Shown here in pieces: positions 16,400 to 23,964 of a stretch of DNA of 32,025 nt (position 1 is the first letter of the stretch; the number at the start of each line of letters is the position of its first letter). The position numbers and the translations under genes are program-made. The notes below the pieces were generated by a model. That model saw only the letters and a list, made by a program, of their open reading frames with translations. It was not told the DNA's origin and did no database searches. The DNA is from Magnetococcales bacterium (GTDB lineage Bacteria > Pseudomonadota > Magnetococcia > Magnetococcales > JADFYX01): positions 1 through 32,025 of the forward strand of contig JADFYX010000001.1 of the NCBI GenBank assembly GCA_015232795.1, in the 5' to 3' direction.

Positions 16400-16933
16400 A
16401 TGAACGAACAAAATATAGAAATCCAGGAAAAATCCACCCGCCGTTTTGAACCATGGCCTACCGCTATTGTGCTTTTTTTTCTGGTGGTATTTTCTGCAGA
16501 TGCCATAATGATAACCATGGGGTTGAACTCATGGCCGGGATTGGTCAACAAAAACCCCTATCAACATGGACTTCATTACAACAAAGTAATCAATGCCCAA
16601 AGCAAACAGGACAAGCTAGGATGGAGCATAAAGCTACATAGCGAAAATCTTGTTGCTGGTAAAGAAGGCAAGATAAGCGTTACCATTAGCGGAAGAGAAA
16701 ATATAGCTGTGCAAAGGGCACAGGTTGAAGGTATTCTGTTTCGTCCTGTTGGAGAAGGAAGTGATTTGGCATTTCTTTTAAAAGAAGAAAAACCGGGAGT
16801 TTATTCCACCATGATCACCCCTCCAAAACATGGAAATTGGGATGTTAAGATTCGGGCTATAAAAACCGCAAATGTGGATTTTCGTTATGTGGAACGAATC
16901 ACAGTGCAAAAAGGTAATCCAGAGGAGAAGTAA
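16400..16933 (+). CDS. ccoH: cbb3 oxidase assembly protein CcoH (FixH)
   Basis: A 177-residue protein with one N-terminal membrane helix (about 19-42: WPTAIVLFFLVVFSADAIMI) followed by a periplasmic FixH domain. The recognisable elements are NPYQHGLHYNKVINAQSKQDKLGW and a beta-rich tail with LFRPVGEGSD and PPKHGNWDVKI. FixH/CcoH is required for stable cbb3 assembly, apparently by contacting the oxidase and CcoI. It starts immediately after the ccoG stop and is followed two bases later by ccoQ, so the three genes must be one transcription unit. Confidence 0.94.
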   Translation: MNEQNIEIQEKSTRRFEPWPTAIVLFFLVVFSADAIMITMGLNSWPGLVNKNPYQHGLHYNKVINAQSKQDKLGWSIKLHSENLVAGKEGKISVTISGRENIAVQRAQVEGILFRPVGEGSDLAFLLKEEKPGVYSTMITPPKHGNWDVKIRAIKTANVDFRYVERITVQKGNPEEK

Positions 16934-16935
16934 CT

Positions 16936-17127
16936 ATGGACTTTGATACAATGATGGCCTTCTCCAAACAGTTTTCTCTCATTTGGTTTTTTCTTATTTT
17001 TGTTGCTATTGTTCTTTGGGTTTTCTGGCCAAGCCATAAAAAAGGGCTTGAAGAGGATGGGCAAAAATTTATGGAAGATGACCCAATTCATGAAAACAGC
17101 ATAAAAAAAGCACAAGAAAAAAAATAA
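16936..17127 (+). CDS. ccoQ: Displaced cbb3 oxidase subunit CcoQ (FixQ)
   Basis: A 63-residue protein with one membrane helix (about 13-32: FSLIWFFLIFVAIVLWVFWP) followed by a basic then acidic tail, SHKKGLEEDGQKFMEDDP. This is the CcoQ/FixQ pattern of a helix, then W-x-basic, then an acidic DD stretch. CcoQ stabilises the oxidase and is normally encoded between ccoO and ccoP, where this genome has only 47 non-coding bases. Here it is the last gene of ccoGHQ, two bases after ccoH, with AGGAG before the ATG. The family is short and weakly conserved, so the call rests on helix, tail and operon context together. Confidence 0.82.
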   Translation: MDFDTMMAFSKQFSLIWFFLIFVAIVLWVFWPSHKKGLEEDGQKFMEDDPIHENSIKKAQEKK

Positions 17128-17163
17128 TTTTTTAACAATAATTGGATTTAAAAAAAACTCTAC

Positions 17164-17191
17164 ATGCTAAAGTTTATTTTACACTTAGCAT
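17164..17191 (-). terminator. Weak hairpin at the end of the small minus-strand genes, possible terminator
   Basis: ATGCTAA (17164-17170) and TTAGCAT (17185-17191) are reverse complements around a 14-base loop. On the minus strand the stem is followed six bases later by a run of eight T. The stem is short and AT-rich and overlaps the stop codon of the RMF-like gene, so efficiency is doubtful. It lies where ccoGHQ and the minus-strand genes converge. Confidence 0.4.
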
Positions 17192-17370
17192 ATAATATCT
17201 TTGGCCTTCTCCCAGCCATTATGCCAACTCTGCTCTTCAAAAGAGCCAGGTTCATATGGGCATTCGTCATCCATCTCATAACCCTTTTCAAAAGTAGCCT
17301 CTATACAGGCGGCATAACCTTCGGCAAAATTTAACAGATGCTTTACTTTAATATTTTTTTTATCTTTCAT
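17185..17370 (-). CDS. Small protein resembling ribosome modulation factor (RMF)
   Basis: A 61-residue protein from the ATG at 17370; a longer frame to 17472 exists but lies inside the upstream gene. The pattern FAEGYAACIEA, then ECPYE, then SWHNGWEKAK corresponds to the RMF pattern of a GYxAG helix, a CPY motif and a WxxGWxxA helix. RMF dimerises 70S ribosomes into inactive 100S particles in starved cells, and relatives include CrpP-like proteins. The first part is longer between GY and CPY than in E. coli RMF, so a related but distinct role is possible. The start overlaps the end of the upstream 82-residue gene by 11 bases, implying co-translation. Assigned by pattern only. Confidence 0.6.
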   Translation of the reverse strand: MKDKKNIKVKHLLNFAEGYAACIEATFEKGYEMDDECPYEPGSFEEQSWHNGWEKAKDIIC

Positions 17371-17608
17371 TGAACACATCCTCATGCCGAAGATAACCCC
17401 ACACCTTACCGTTAGCCATACATGGGCTAAACCCCAACGGCTGTCCGTTATGTTCAGGGACCAAACGGGCAAAATAGCCGTTTTGACCTACCATTACATC
17501 CCAAACAACCCACATACCGGGCTGCCCGGAAATTAAATGGTTGGCTGGGTGAATACCTGAAATATACTGTTTATTGATGTTAGATGGTGTTGCGGCAAAT
17601 AACTGCAT
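17360..17608 (-). CDS. Hypothetical 82-residue protein upstream of the RMF-like gene
   Basis: No family recognised. The product is soluble, with no signal peptide or membrane helix. It has aromatic and glycine-rich stretches (GQPGMWVVWDVMVGQNGYFA, FSPCMANGKVWGYLRHED) suggesting a small beta-rich fold. It overlaps the RMF-like gene by 11 bases on the same strand. A GAGG lies about 15 bases before the ATG at 17608, rather far for a ribosome-binding site. Coding status is supported by composition and by the overlap, not by homology. Confidence 0.55.
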   Translation of the reverse strand: MQLFAATPSNINKQYISGIHPANHLISGQPGMWVVWDVMVGQNGYFARLVPEHNGQPLGFSPCMANGKVWGYLRHEDVFNER

Positions 17609-17638
17609 TGTGATGATATATTCCTCTAGTATCCCATG

Positions 17639-17690
17639 AATCTAGATTAGGTAGTTATCGCCACGTACCGCCAACTGCCGAATCTAGGAT
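17639..17690. repeat. Dispersed palindromic element, copy A (short hairpin)
   Basis: The right arm CCAACTGCCGAATCTAGG (17671-17688) is the reverse complement of the shared family sequence, and the left arm CTAGATTAGGTAGTT (17642-17656) is a diverged version. The arms pair over 17642-17660 with 17669-17687 around an eight-base loop, with four unpaired positions and one T-G pair. It lies between the hypothetical gene and cobS. ATGA occurs on both outer sides and could be a duplicated target, though it is too short to rely on. See copies B (23749-23911) and C (27876-27926). Confidence 0.75.
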
Positions 17691-17764
17691 GAATTGTTTC
17701 CAACTTTTGACAAGATGCTAGGAGATATTATTGTTAAATAATATGGGCAGAAGTTCAGCAGAGA

Positions 17765-18514
17765 TTAAAACAGAGGAATTATGGCTAAACATACGAGATA
17801 GGCAGCTTCGCTTAGCTCACAAGCAGCACCCAGAAAATCACCTGTTATACCACCGGGATGTTGCTGGATTTTATTACGAAATATTGCTAGAAAAATGGCT
17901 ACTCCTACAAGAGGGATCTCAGCACTCGCCATAAATAGTGATGGTAATAGGGTGAAAATAAACAGCACAGACCATGTGAGCTTATGGGGAATATTGGCTG
18001 ACATTTGAAACCCCATGCCAGACTCTCTAATATAATCGCTGGTTAACAGCAAAAACATCATTGCCAAACGACCAAAAAGTGGCACAAACAACAACCACCA
18101 CACCCCGTTATCACTGGAAAAGAGTGCCTGTAGAGCGGCAAATTTTACTAAAAGCAGAAGAGTTACTGCAACAACCGCACCCGGTCCACTGCGGGGATCT
18201 TTTAAAATTGCCAAACATTTTTCCCGGCTTCCCATACCGCCGATCCAGGCATCTGTAACATCTGCCAGACCATCAAGATGCAACCCACCAGTGAGCCAAA
18301 CCCACACCACAAGCACCAATGCTCCACGTAGGCCAGGGTCAACAGCCTCTAAACTCCAGGCAACGACAGCCAACACAAACCCTATAACAACACCAACCAA
18401 CGGATAGAAAAGTATAGAGAGCCCGTATGCTCTGGGAGAGGGAACAGAGATAGAGGGCATGGGAATTTTGCTTAACAAGCCAAAGGCCAAAACTATAGGT
18501 GCTATCATCGGCAT
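17765..18514 (-). CDS. cobS: Adenosylcobinamide-GDP ribazoletransferase (cobalamin synthase)
   Basis: A 249-residue polytopic membrane protein that joins adenosylcobinamide-GDP with alpha-ribazole or its phosphate, the last assembly step of cobalamin. The signature GGLHLDGLADVTDAWIGG followed by CLAILKDPRSGPGAV is the conserved acidic metal-binding loop of CobS (PF02654), and further hydrophobic segments fill the rest. The length is normal. The ATG at 18514 overlaps the end of the phosphatase gene by ten bases. Last gene of cobU-cobT-cobC-cobS. Confidence 0.95.
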   Translation of the reverse strand: MPMIAPIVLAFGLLSKIPMPSISVPSPRAYGLSILFYPLVGVVIGFVLAVVAWSLEAVDPGLRGALVLVVWVWLTGGLHLDGLADVTDAWIGGMGSREKCLAILKDPRSGPGAVVAVTLLLLVKFAALQALFSSDNGVWWLLFVPLFGRLAMMFLLLTSDYIRESGMGFQMSANIPHKLTWSVLFIFTLLPSLFMASAEIPLVGVAIFLAIFRNKIQQHPGGITGDFLGAACELSEAAYLVCLAIIPLF

Positions 18515-19146
18515 AACCCCATAAAAGCCAGATGAGGAGTAACTCTTTGCCCCTGTTCATCAAACTTTAAATAAACCCGACTTACAGAAGCCAAAGGTAC
18601 ATCCAAAACAAAGCTCCCGGCTAATGATAGACCGAGGATATCGGCTAAAATAGCCCTAATTACGCCACCATGGGTTATTATAAGTCTATGGCTGCCATTT
18701 TTTGCCCTTAATAGCTCACCCCAAGGGATCAAGACCCTTTTTTTAAAATCAGCAGTTTTTTCACCACCAGGAGGTGAGTACTCATCAGGGTTTTGCCAAA
18801 ACAGCTTAAGAGCCTCACTATCAGCCTCCATGATCTGTGTAGCTGTTTTTCCTTCCCATTCACCAAAACATATTTCACTAAATCCCTTCTCAACTTTAAT
18901 GGGGATTGAATACTGTTTGGCAATAGTTGTTGCTACATTATGGCAGCGTTTTAAAGGTGATGTAATAATTTGATCCCATGGAGCCATTTTTCCCAATATT
19001 GACACCATGGTTTTTCGCCCATTGGCTGTAATAGGGTCATCTAAAGAACCACGAAAGCACGGCCCCCCTTTCACTTCACCATGGCGTATCAGATCAACCA
19101 CCCCAACATGGGGGGGTAAAGTAGCTTGATAGCCGGTATGGGTCAT
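18505..19146 (-). CDS. cobC: Histidine phosphatase family protein, probable alpha-ribazole-5'-phosphate phosphatase (CobC)
   Basis: A 213-residue phosphoglycerate-mutase-like enzyme. The phosphohistidine motif is DLIRHGE (His near 21); ICFGEWEG and the second catalytic His in ITHGGVIRA are also present. The superfamily is broad, but its place between cobT and cobS, with a four-base ATGA overlap to cobT and a ten-base overlap to cobS, makes CobC the natural assignment. It would remove phosphate from alpha-ribazole phosphate or from cobalamin phosphate. Confidence 0.86.
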   Translation of the reverse strand: MTHTGYQATLPPHVGVVDLIRHGEVKGGPCFRGSLDDPITANGRKTMVSILGKMAPWDQIITSPLKRCHNVATTIAKQYSIPIKVEKGFSEICFGEWEGKTATQIMEADSEALKLFWQNPDEYSPPGGEKTADFKKRVLIPWGELLRAKNGSHRLIITHGGVIRAILADILGLSLAGSFVLDVPLASVSRVYLKFDEQGQRVTPHLAFMGLCR

Positions 19147-20192
19147 CCCTGGGAAACACCTGCCTGAGCAAATGTAGCCATACCTCCGTGGAGAGAGCAG
19201 GCCATCTGCAACAGTGGAACGGCAACTGCTGCACCACTCCCCTCCCCCAAACGCATTTCAAGATCAACCAAAGCCTGACCGCCTATTGCAGCTAACAGCG
19301 CAGAATGGCCCGGCTCTTCAGATAGATGGGCAAAAAGCATCCACTCTGCCAGCTCAGGGCGTAATCTAACAGCAGCTAAAGCGGCACTGGTAGTGATAAA
19401 ACCATCTACAAGAACAGGAATACCAAGTTGGGCTGAAGTGATATAAAATCCTGCCAAAGCTGCCAGTTCAAAACCACCAACTTTACGTAATACCCCTAGG
19501 GGATCGTTGGCATCTGGTTTATTAACATTTAGAGCTTTTTGAATTATTACCGTTTTTTTAGCAACACCTACACTGTCCAGCCCGGTACCAGGACCAGCCA
19601 TTAAAGCCGGGGAAAGTCCTGACAACACCCCTCCCACAGCAGCAGCAGCGGTGGTGTTGCCAATACCCATCTCACCACCCACAAGAAGTTGCACCCCAGC
19701 CTCATGGCCTCTTATGGCTGCTTGTCTACCCACCTCCAAGGCTGCATAAAGCTGCTTTTCATCCATTGCAGCTCCTTGGCTCATATCGAAGGTTCCAGCA
19801 CCTACCCGGCTGGAGACAACTCCCGGTAGCGGGCCGGGGTCGTTAACAGTACCAACATCTACCACCTCAAAAAGGGCATTTAAATATTTCGCCAGCACTG
19901 TTATTGCTGCACCACCACGGGAGAAATTTTTCACCATTTCAACAGTAACAGATTGGGGAAATGCCGATACCCCTGATGCTACAACACCATGATCTCCAGC
20001 AAATACAACAATTTTCAGCTTTTCCAGGTTTGGTTTTACCGTATGTTGCCAGCCAGCAAAATCCACAGCAATTTTTTCCAACACCCCTAATGATCCTGGA
20101 GGTTTAGTCAACTGTCCTTGATGGTTCAGTGCCTCTTGCCGATGTTTTTGTGATGGTGCTGCAATAGGAACATCCAACCAGTTTGGTCTCAC
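19143..20192 (-). CDS. cobT: Nicotinate-nucleotide--dimethylbenzimidazole phosphoribosyltransferase
   Basis: A 349-residue enzyme activating the lower base of cobalamin by transfer of ribose phosphate from nicotinate mononucleotide. CobT signatures are present: LTKPPGSLGVLE near the N-terminus, VFAGDHGVVASGVSAFPQSV, VGGEMGIGNTTAAAAV, GPGTGLDSVGV and the late HLSEEPGHSALL. The length matches the family (about 350). The start is a GTG at 20192 overlapping the cobU stop by four bases (GTGA), so the pair is probably translationally coupled. Confidence 0.96.
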   Translation of the reverse strand: MRPNWLDVPIAAPSQKHRQEALNHQGQLTKPPGSLGVLEKIAVDFAGWQHTVKPNLEKLKIVVFAGDHGVVASGVSAFPQSVTVEMVKNFSRGGAAITVLAKYLNALFEVVDVGTVNDPGPLPGVVSSRVGAGTFDMSQGAAMDEKQLYAALEVGRQAAIRGHEAGVQLLVGGEMGIGNTTAAAAVGGVLSGLSPALMAGPGTGLDSVGVAKKTVIIQKALNVNKPDANDPLGVLRKVGGFELAALAGFYITSAQLGIPVLVDGFITTSAALAAVRLRPELAEWMLFAHLSEEPGHSALLAAIGGQALVDLEMRLGEGSGAAVAVPLLQMACSLHGGMATFAQAGVSQG

Positions 20193-20716
20193 AATTTTTC
20201 TCCTTTTAAAACCATGGGGAGTCCCGCCACGGTAAATATAACTCTATCACATATCTTAGCTAAATCTTGATGCAACCAGCCACTTTCATCAACAAAATTA
20301 CGGCTCAACTCCCCCATGGGGACAATACCCAAGCCGGTTTCGTTAGCTACCAGTATAATTGGTGAAGCAAGAGTTGGTATAATTTCCAGCAGATCTCTTT
20401 TTTCTTTTTCCCACAATTGTTGCCAATCAGGTTGTAACAAAATATTACTGAGCCAAAGGGTTAGGCAATCAACGAGCAATAATCTACCATCTTTAGCATG
20501 TGTTGCCAAAGCAGACGATAATTTTAGTTGCTCCTCAACCAATTGCCAGTGAGAAGGTCGCCTTTTTTTATGCTGCAAAATCCTTGTTTGCATCTCTGCG
20601 TCTCTGGCTTGGGCAGTGGCAACATAGGTTACATCAAGTCCGGTTTTTTTTGCCAGATCTTCAGCCAAACTGCTTTTGCCAGATCTAGCTCCGCCAAGTA
20701 TAAGTTCAATTGCCAT
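20189..20716 (-). CDS. cobU: Adenosylcobinamide kinase / adenosylcobinamide-phosphate guanylyltransferase
   Basis: A 175-residue bifunctional enzyme that phosphorylates adenosylcobinamide and then adds GMP. The P-loop GGARSGKS lies at residues 8-15, followed by YVATAQARDAEMQTRI (the guanylated-histidine helix region, ending in RILQHKKRR) and the GTP-binding signature NETGLGIVPMGELSRNF. I chose the ATG at 20716 because homologues begin just before LILGGxRSGKS. A GTG at 20728 would add four residues. First gene of a four-gene overlapping operon; 100 bases separate this start from divergent cobO. Confidence 0.95.
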   Translation of the reverse strand: MAIELILGGARSGKSSLAEDLAKKTGLDVTYVATAQARDAEMQTRILQHKKRRPSHWQLVEEQLKLSSALATHAKDGRLLLVDCLTLWLSNILLQPDWQQLWEKEKRDLLEIIPTLASPIILVANETGLGIVPMGELSRNFVDESGWLHQDLAKICDRVIFTVAGLPMVLKGEKL

Positions 20717-20816
20717 TACAGCCCACACTCTTTTCTAACAATAATATTTTCAATGGATGGGTGATTCAGATAACATGGTTACGTTAAAGCTAGCAACCCC
20801 TAAATGGAATTCATAA

Positions 20817-21380
20817 ATGGTTAACTCTGAGACAACAGCAACTTCTAAAGCTAAAAAACGTCATGGTCGGGTGGTGGTTTTAACCGGTCCGGGTAAAGGT
20901 AAATCATCCAGTGCTTTTGGTATGGTATTAAGAGCTGCCGGATGGGGTTATAAAATTTGTGTAATTCAGTTTATAAAAAAAGAGTCCCGCAAAACCGGGG
21001 AACAGATGGCAGCAGCAAAGCTTTCTGGTATTGAATGGCACTGTTTGGGTGATGGTTTTACCTGGATAACCAAAAACCCAGAGCAAGATAAAAGCAATAA
21101 CCAAAAGATTTGGCAATTTGCCAAAGAAAAAATCAGCAGCGGTGAGTTTGATCTGGTGGTACTAGACGAAATAAACTATGCAGCTAGCTACGGCTGGATA
21201 TCCGGGGTTGAAATTGCCGATTTCATCAAAAAAGAAAAACCCTACGAAACCCACCTGATATTAACAGGCAGGGATGCTCTGCCAGAAGTTATTACAGTAG
21301 CCGATACTGTTACTGAAATGGGTATGGTTAAACACGCTTATGAAGCTGGAATTAGTGCAGGACGGGGGATTGAGTTTTAA
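20817..21380 (+). CDS. cobO: Cob(I)yrinic acid a,c-diamide adenosyltransferase (CobO/BtuR/CobA type)
   Basis: A 187-residue ATP-dependent corrinoid adenosyltransferase. The P-loop TGPGKGKSSSAFGMVLRAAG, CVIQFIKK, the acidic motif DLVVLDEINYAASYGW and the terminal KHAYEAGISAGRGIEF are the family hallmarks. It attaches the adenosyl group to cobalt before or during corrinoid salvage. It is the only plus-strand gene in the cobalamin region, divergent from cobU and convergent with cobD (36 bases between stops), so it is transcribed separately. No B12 riboswitch is visible in its short upstream region. Confidence 0.96.
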   Translation: MVNSETTATSKAKKRHGRVVVLTGPGKGKSSSAFGMVLRAAGWGYKICVIQFIKKESRKTGEQMAAAKLSGIEWHCLGDGFTWITKNPEQDKSNNQKIWQFAKEKISSGEFDLVVLDEINYAASYGWISGVEIADFIKKEKPYETHLILTGRDALPEVITVADTVTEMGMVKHAYEAGISAGRGIEF

Positions 21381-21416
21381 GCTAACAAAAATGCATGTTA
21401 AAAACTGCTGCATCTT

Positions 21417-22460
21417 TTAATTGTTTTTTATTAATTTAAGAGCATCTTCAAGGCGTTGCCATTGGGTTGGGTCTCCCGGCAGGCCAAAACGAATACCTCC
21501 AGGGTCACTAAATCGTCGAACTAAAATACCTTGTTGAGCAAAATTGTTGAACAGCTCTTTGCTGCGAGAAACTTTAACCCAGACAAAAAGAGTTGTACCT
21601 CCTGTTGGGGTTAAACTGTATTTATTCAGCAAATCTTGTAGCTGCTTCTGTTTTGCAAATAGCTGTTTGCGAGTCTCATTTTGCCAAAGGGTATCTTCCA
21701 AACAAGCTTTTGTTATAAATCGCGATGGACCAGTTATCTGCCATGGCCCCAGAAGTTGCCTCATACTATCGAGAAGCTGGGGCCAGCCAAAGACAAAGCC
21801 GACTCTGGCTCCTGCCAAGCCAAAAAATTTACCCAAAGAGCGCAAAACTATTAGCCCAGGTTTACCTGTCTCCCCTATCATGCTGAGTTCTGGGGTAGAG
21901 TCCATGAAGGCTTCATCCACTATCAACCATTTTTCCCGACCAAAAGCCTCCCCAGCAACAGCCAAACGCTTTCGCCATTCAAAAAGTTTCTCTTTATTGA
22001 TTACGGTCCCAGTTGGATTATTAGGATTAACCACAACAACTACATCATATAACTCAATTTTTTTTTCTAACTCTCTAATAGTTACCTGTTCAACCTGATG
22101 CTTGGGAGGGGTGGAATAAAATGGTTTTTTATGTTTTTTCCCGATAAAACCCCATGAGTGCGCATGTTCTGAATATGTTGGAGAGAGAACGGCAACCCGA
22201 AATTTTTCTGTTAAACGCGATAAAACTTGAATAGCTGCTTGAGAACCAGCAACAGGAAGAATATTTTCACTACCATAATATGCAATTGCAGAGCGCATCA
22301 GACCATCATCATCTTCTGGAAGACGTAGCCATTTAGCAGCAGGAATTTGAGGAACACTCCAGCCAATTGGGTTGATTCCTGTTGATAGGTCCAACCATTT
22401 CTCAGGAGGCAAACCAAAATTCAGTGCTGCCTGTTGAATTCCACCACCATGATTAAGCAA
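21417..22460 (-). CDS. cobD: L-threonine-O-3-phosphate decarboxylase (CobD, PLP enzyme)
   Basis: A 347-residue fold-type I PLP enzyme making (R)-1-amino-2-propanol phosphate, the linker of cobalamin. The family N-terminus HGGGIQQAALNFG and LDLSTGINPIGW is clear, followed by VVVNPNNPTGTVI, IVDEAFMDSTPE and the PLP lysine in LRSLGKFFGLAGARVGF. C-terminal RRFSDPGGIRFGLP is typical. The start is a TTG at 22460 with AGGAG nine bases upstream, overlapping the cbiB end by eight bases. Coupling to CbiB makes sense, since CbiB consumes the product. Histidinol-phosphate aminotransferase (HisC) is the main alternative, excluded by the N-terminus and context. Confidence 0.92.
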   Translation of the reverse strand: MLNHGGGIQQAALNFGLPPEKWLDLSTGINPIGWSVPQIPAAKWLRLPEDDDGLMRSAIAYYGSENILPVAGSQAAIQVLSRLTEKFRVAVLSPTYSEHAHSWGFIGKKHKKPFYSTPPKHQVEQVTIRELEKKIELYDVVVVVNPNNPTGTVINKEKLFEWRKRLAVAGEAFGREKWLIVDEAFMDSTPELSMIGETGKPGLIVLRSLGKFFGLAGARVGFVFGWPQLLDSMRQLLGPWQITGPSRFITKACLEDTLWQNETRKQLFAKQKQLQDLLNKYSLTPTGGTTLFVWVKVSRSKELFNNFAQQGILVRRFSDPGGIRFGLPGDPTQWQRLEDALKLIKNN

Positions 22461-23388
22461 TTACCAAAACTCCTATGATCAACACCACCACAGACCAAAG
22501 CACGACACCCTGCCTGACCAACCCAATAGCACGGGGAATATCTGCAATAACAGGTGGGTATCCTACCCCCATAATGGGGTTTTGTTGAGCAACACCGTGA
22601 TAAACGGTATGACCACCTAATATCACTTCCAACGCCCCAGCTCCAGTTGCCATTACCAGAGTAGCATTGGGGCTTTTACGGTTTTTACACTGTAACCAAG
22701 AGCGCAAAGCTGACCGGCTTTTTCCCACCAACAGGTAAGTTAAAGCAGTTAAACGGGCCGGAATATAGTTAAGTAGATCATCCAGCCTTGCTGCTGCCCA
22801 ACCAAAGTACAGATAACGCTCGTTACGATATCCCCACATTGCATCCAGGGTATTAACCAGACGGTACAAAACCGCACCGGGAGCACCCAATACTAAAAAC
22901 CAAAACAGCGCACCAAAAACCGCATCACAACCATTTTCTAAAACCGACTCAATTGTAGAACGAGCAATATCTGCCTCATCCATATCCCCAACATCACGGC
23001 TGACTATCATACCCACACTTACTCTAGCGGCATCCAGACCACCAACATCCATGGCTGTAACTACATTTTGCCCGTGTACAGCAAGACTCTGTGAACCCAA
23101 GACAAAATAGAGAGCAACTACCGAGAACAAATTGCCAAAAATAGCGATGCTGGAAAAGCAGAAACAGGCAACAGTTAATGGTATAACTATCATAATAACA
23201 GCAACCACCCCACGCATCCTAATTATATTGTAACGCTTTTTATCATTTGACGCAACATATAGAAATTTTTCTATCCAAATTGCCATATTTCCCACCCCTA
23301 CCAAGGGATGAAAACGGTTAATCTCAGAAAACATTCTATCGAGAAAAATTGCTGTCACCATAAGAAGTGCTGACATGGGAAATTCCAT
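22453..23388 (-). CDS. cbiB: Adenosylcobinamide-phosphate synthase (CbiB)
   Basis: A 311-residue membrane protein that attaches aminopropanol phosphate to adenosylcobyric acid. Family motifs include FLDRMFSEINRFHPLVGVGN near the start, ESVLENGCDAVFGALFW, and the strongly conserved LYRLVNTLDAMWGYRNERY followed by FGWAAARLDDLLNYIPARL. Hydrophobic segments occur at about 45-90 and at the C-terminus. It is named CobD in the Pseudomonas nomenclature. First gene of cbiB-cobD; its leader contains a GC-rich hairpin (23427-23460) but no B12 box. Confidence 0.95.
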   Translation of the reverse strand: MEFPMSALLMVTAIFLDRMFSEINRFHPLVGVGNMAIWIEKFLYVASNDKKRYNIIRMRGVVAVIMIVIPLTVACFCFSSIAIFGNLFSVVALYFVLGSQSLAVHGQNVVTAMDVGGLDAARVSVGMIVSRDVGDMDEADIARSTIESVLENGCDAVFGALFWFLVLGAPGAVLYRLVNTLDAMWGYRNERYLYFGWAAARLDDLLNYIPARLTALTYLLVGKSRSALRSWLQCKNRKSPNATLVMATGAGALEVILGGHTVYHGVAQQNPIMGVGYPPVIADIPRAIGLVRQGVVLWSVVVLIIGVLVIA

Positions 23389-23426
23389 AAAACCAACCTA
23401 AAATCAAGTTTAATCCAGAAACAAAA

Positions 23427-23460
23427 TACCCCCGTATATTTCCTGCAATAATCGGGGGTA
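23427..23460 (-). terminator. GC-rich hairpin in the cbiB leader, possible terminator or attenuator
   Basis: TACCCCCG (23427-23434) pairs perfectly with CGGGGGTA (23453-23460) around an 18-base loop. On the minus strand the stem is followed by TTTTGTTTC, a modest U-rich tract, 38 bases before the cbiB start. It could stop readthrough from acnB or attenuate cbiB. No cobalamin riboswitch core accompanies it. Confidence 0.4.
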
Positions 23461-23748
23461 AATTGGCATATAGCCACAACTCTTAACAACCTTAGAAATT
23501 ACATAAAATATAATAGTAGTTAAATCCAGAAAGTGCATTTCCAACAAAAAACAGTAACAATATTCGGGCTTGGCAATAACCTTGAAATTGCGATTTTGTT
23601 CATCTCTGGTTGCGGTAAATAAATACAGTTTACTGGCATATATTATGTAATATTTAGCTAATGTTTAAGATTTATAATTGAAAGACTCCTATATATTTTG
23701 ATCTTTGTCTACCAAACAAAATTTCACTGAATCGAATTGCGACATTAT

Positions 23749-23911
23749 CCTAGATTCGGCAGTTGGGCGTGCATTAATGGTGCAACATATTGGTTTATCA
23801 GGTGAATCAAAAAAAATCGAAGTCACCTTGTTGGTGATGAGACTTTTTTTTGGTTTGTCTGGTAAATCAAGAGGTTGTGCCAGTGATGTGCGAACAACTG
23901 CCGAATCTAGG
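23749..23911 (+). repeat. Dispersed palindromic element, copy B: 163-base single-axis hairpin
   Basis: The arms 23749-23816 and 23844-23911 align over 68 positions without any insertion or deletion: by my count 52 Watson-Crick pairs, 11 G-T/G-U pairs and 5 A-G oppositions. An internal loop leads to an apical stem TCACC/GGTGA (23823-23827 with 23833-23837) on the same axis at 23830, loop TTGTT. The ends CCTAGATTCGGCAGTTG and CAACTGCCGAATCTAGG are shared with copies A and C. All transition differences between the arms preserve pairing only if the plus strand is the RNA, so I assign plus orientation tentatively. A structured RNA or a MITE-like element are both possible; no promoter is obvious. 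Confidence 0.85.
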
Positions 23912-23964
23912 TTAAAGGCAACGGCAAAAAAACGTCTTTTTAAATTCGGCCTTACAGCAAAACC

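Noticed and set aside
17731..17934. Plus-strand frame of 67 codons
   Set aside because: It lies almost wholly antisense to the 3' end of cobS, whose reading frame and motifs are convincing, and its composition is not protein-like.
23461..23700. Possible cobalamin riboswitch upstream of cbiB
   Set aside because: Read on the minus strand, I find neither the B12 box nor the other conserved core segments, only AT-rich sequence.
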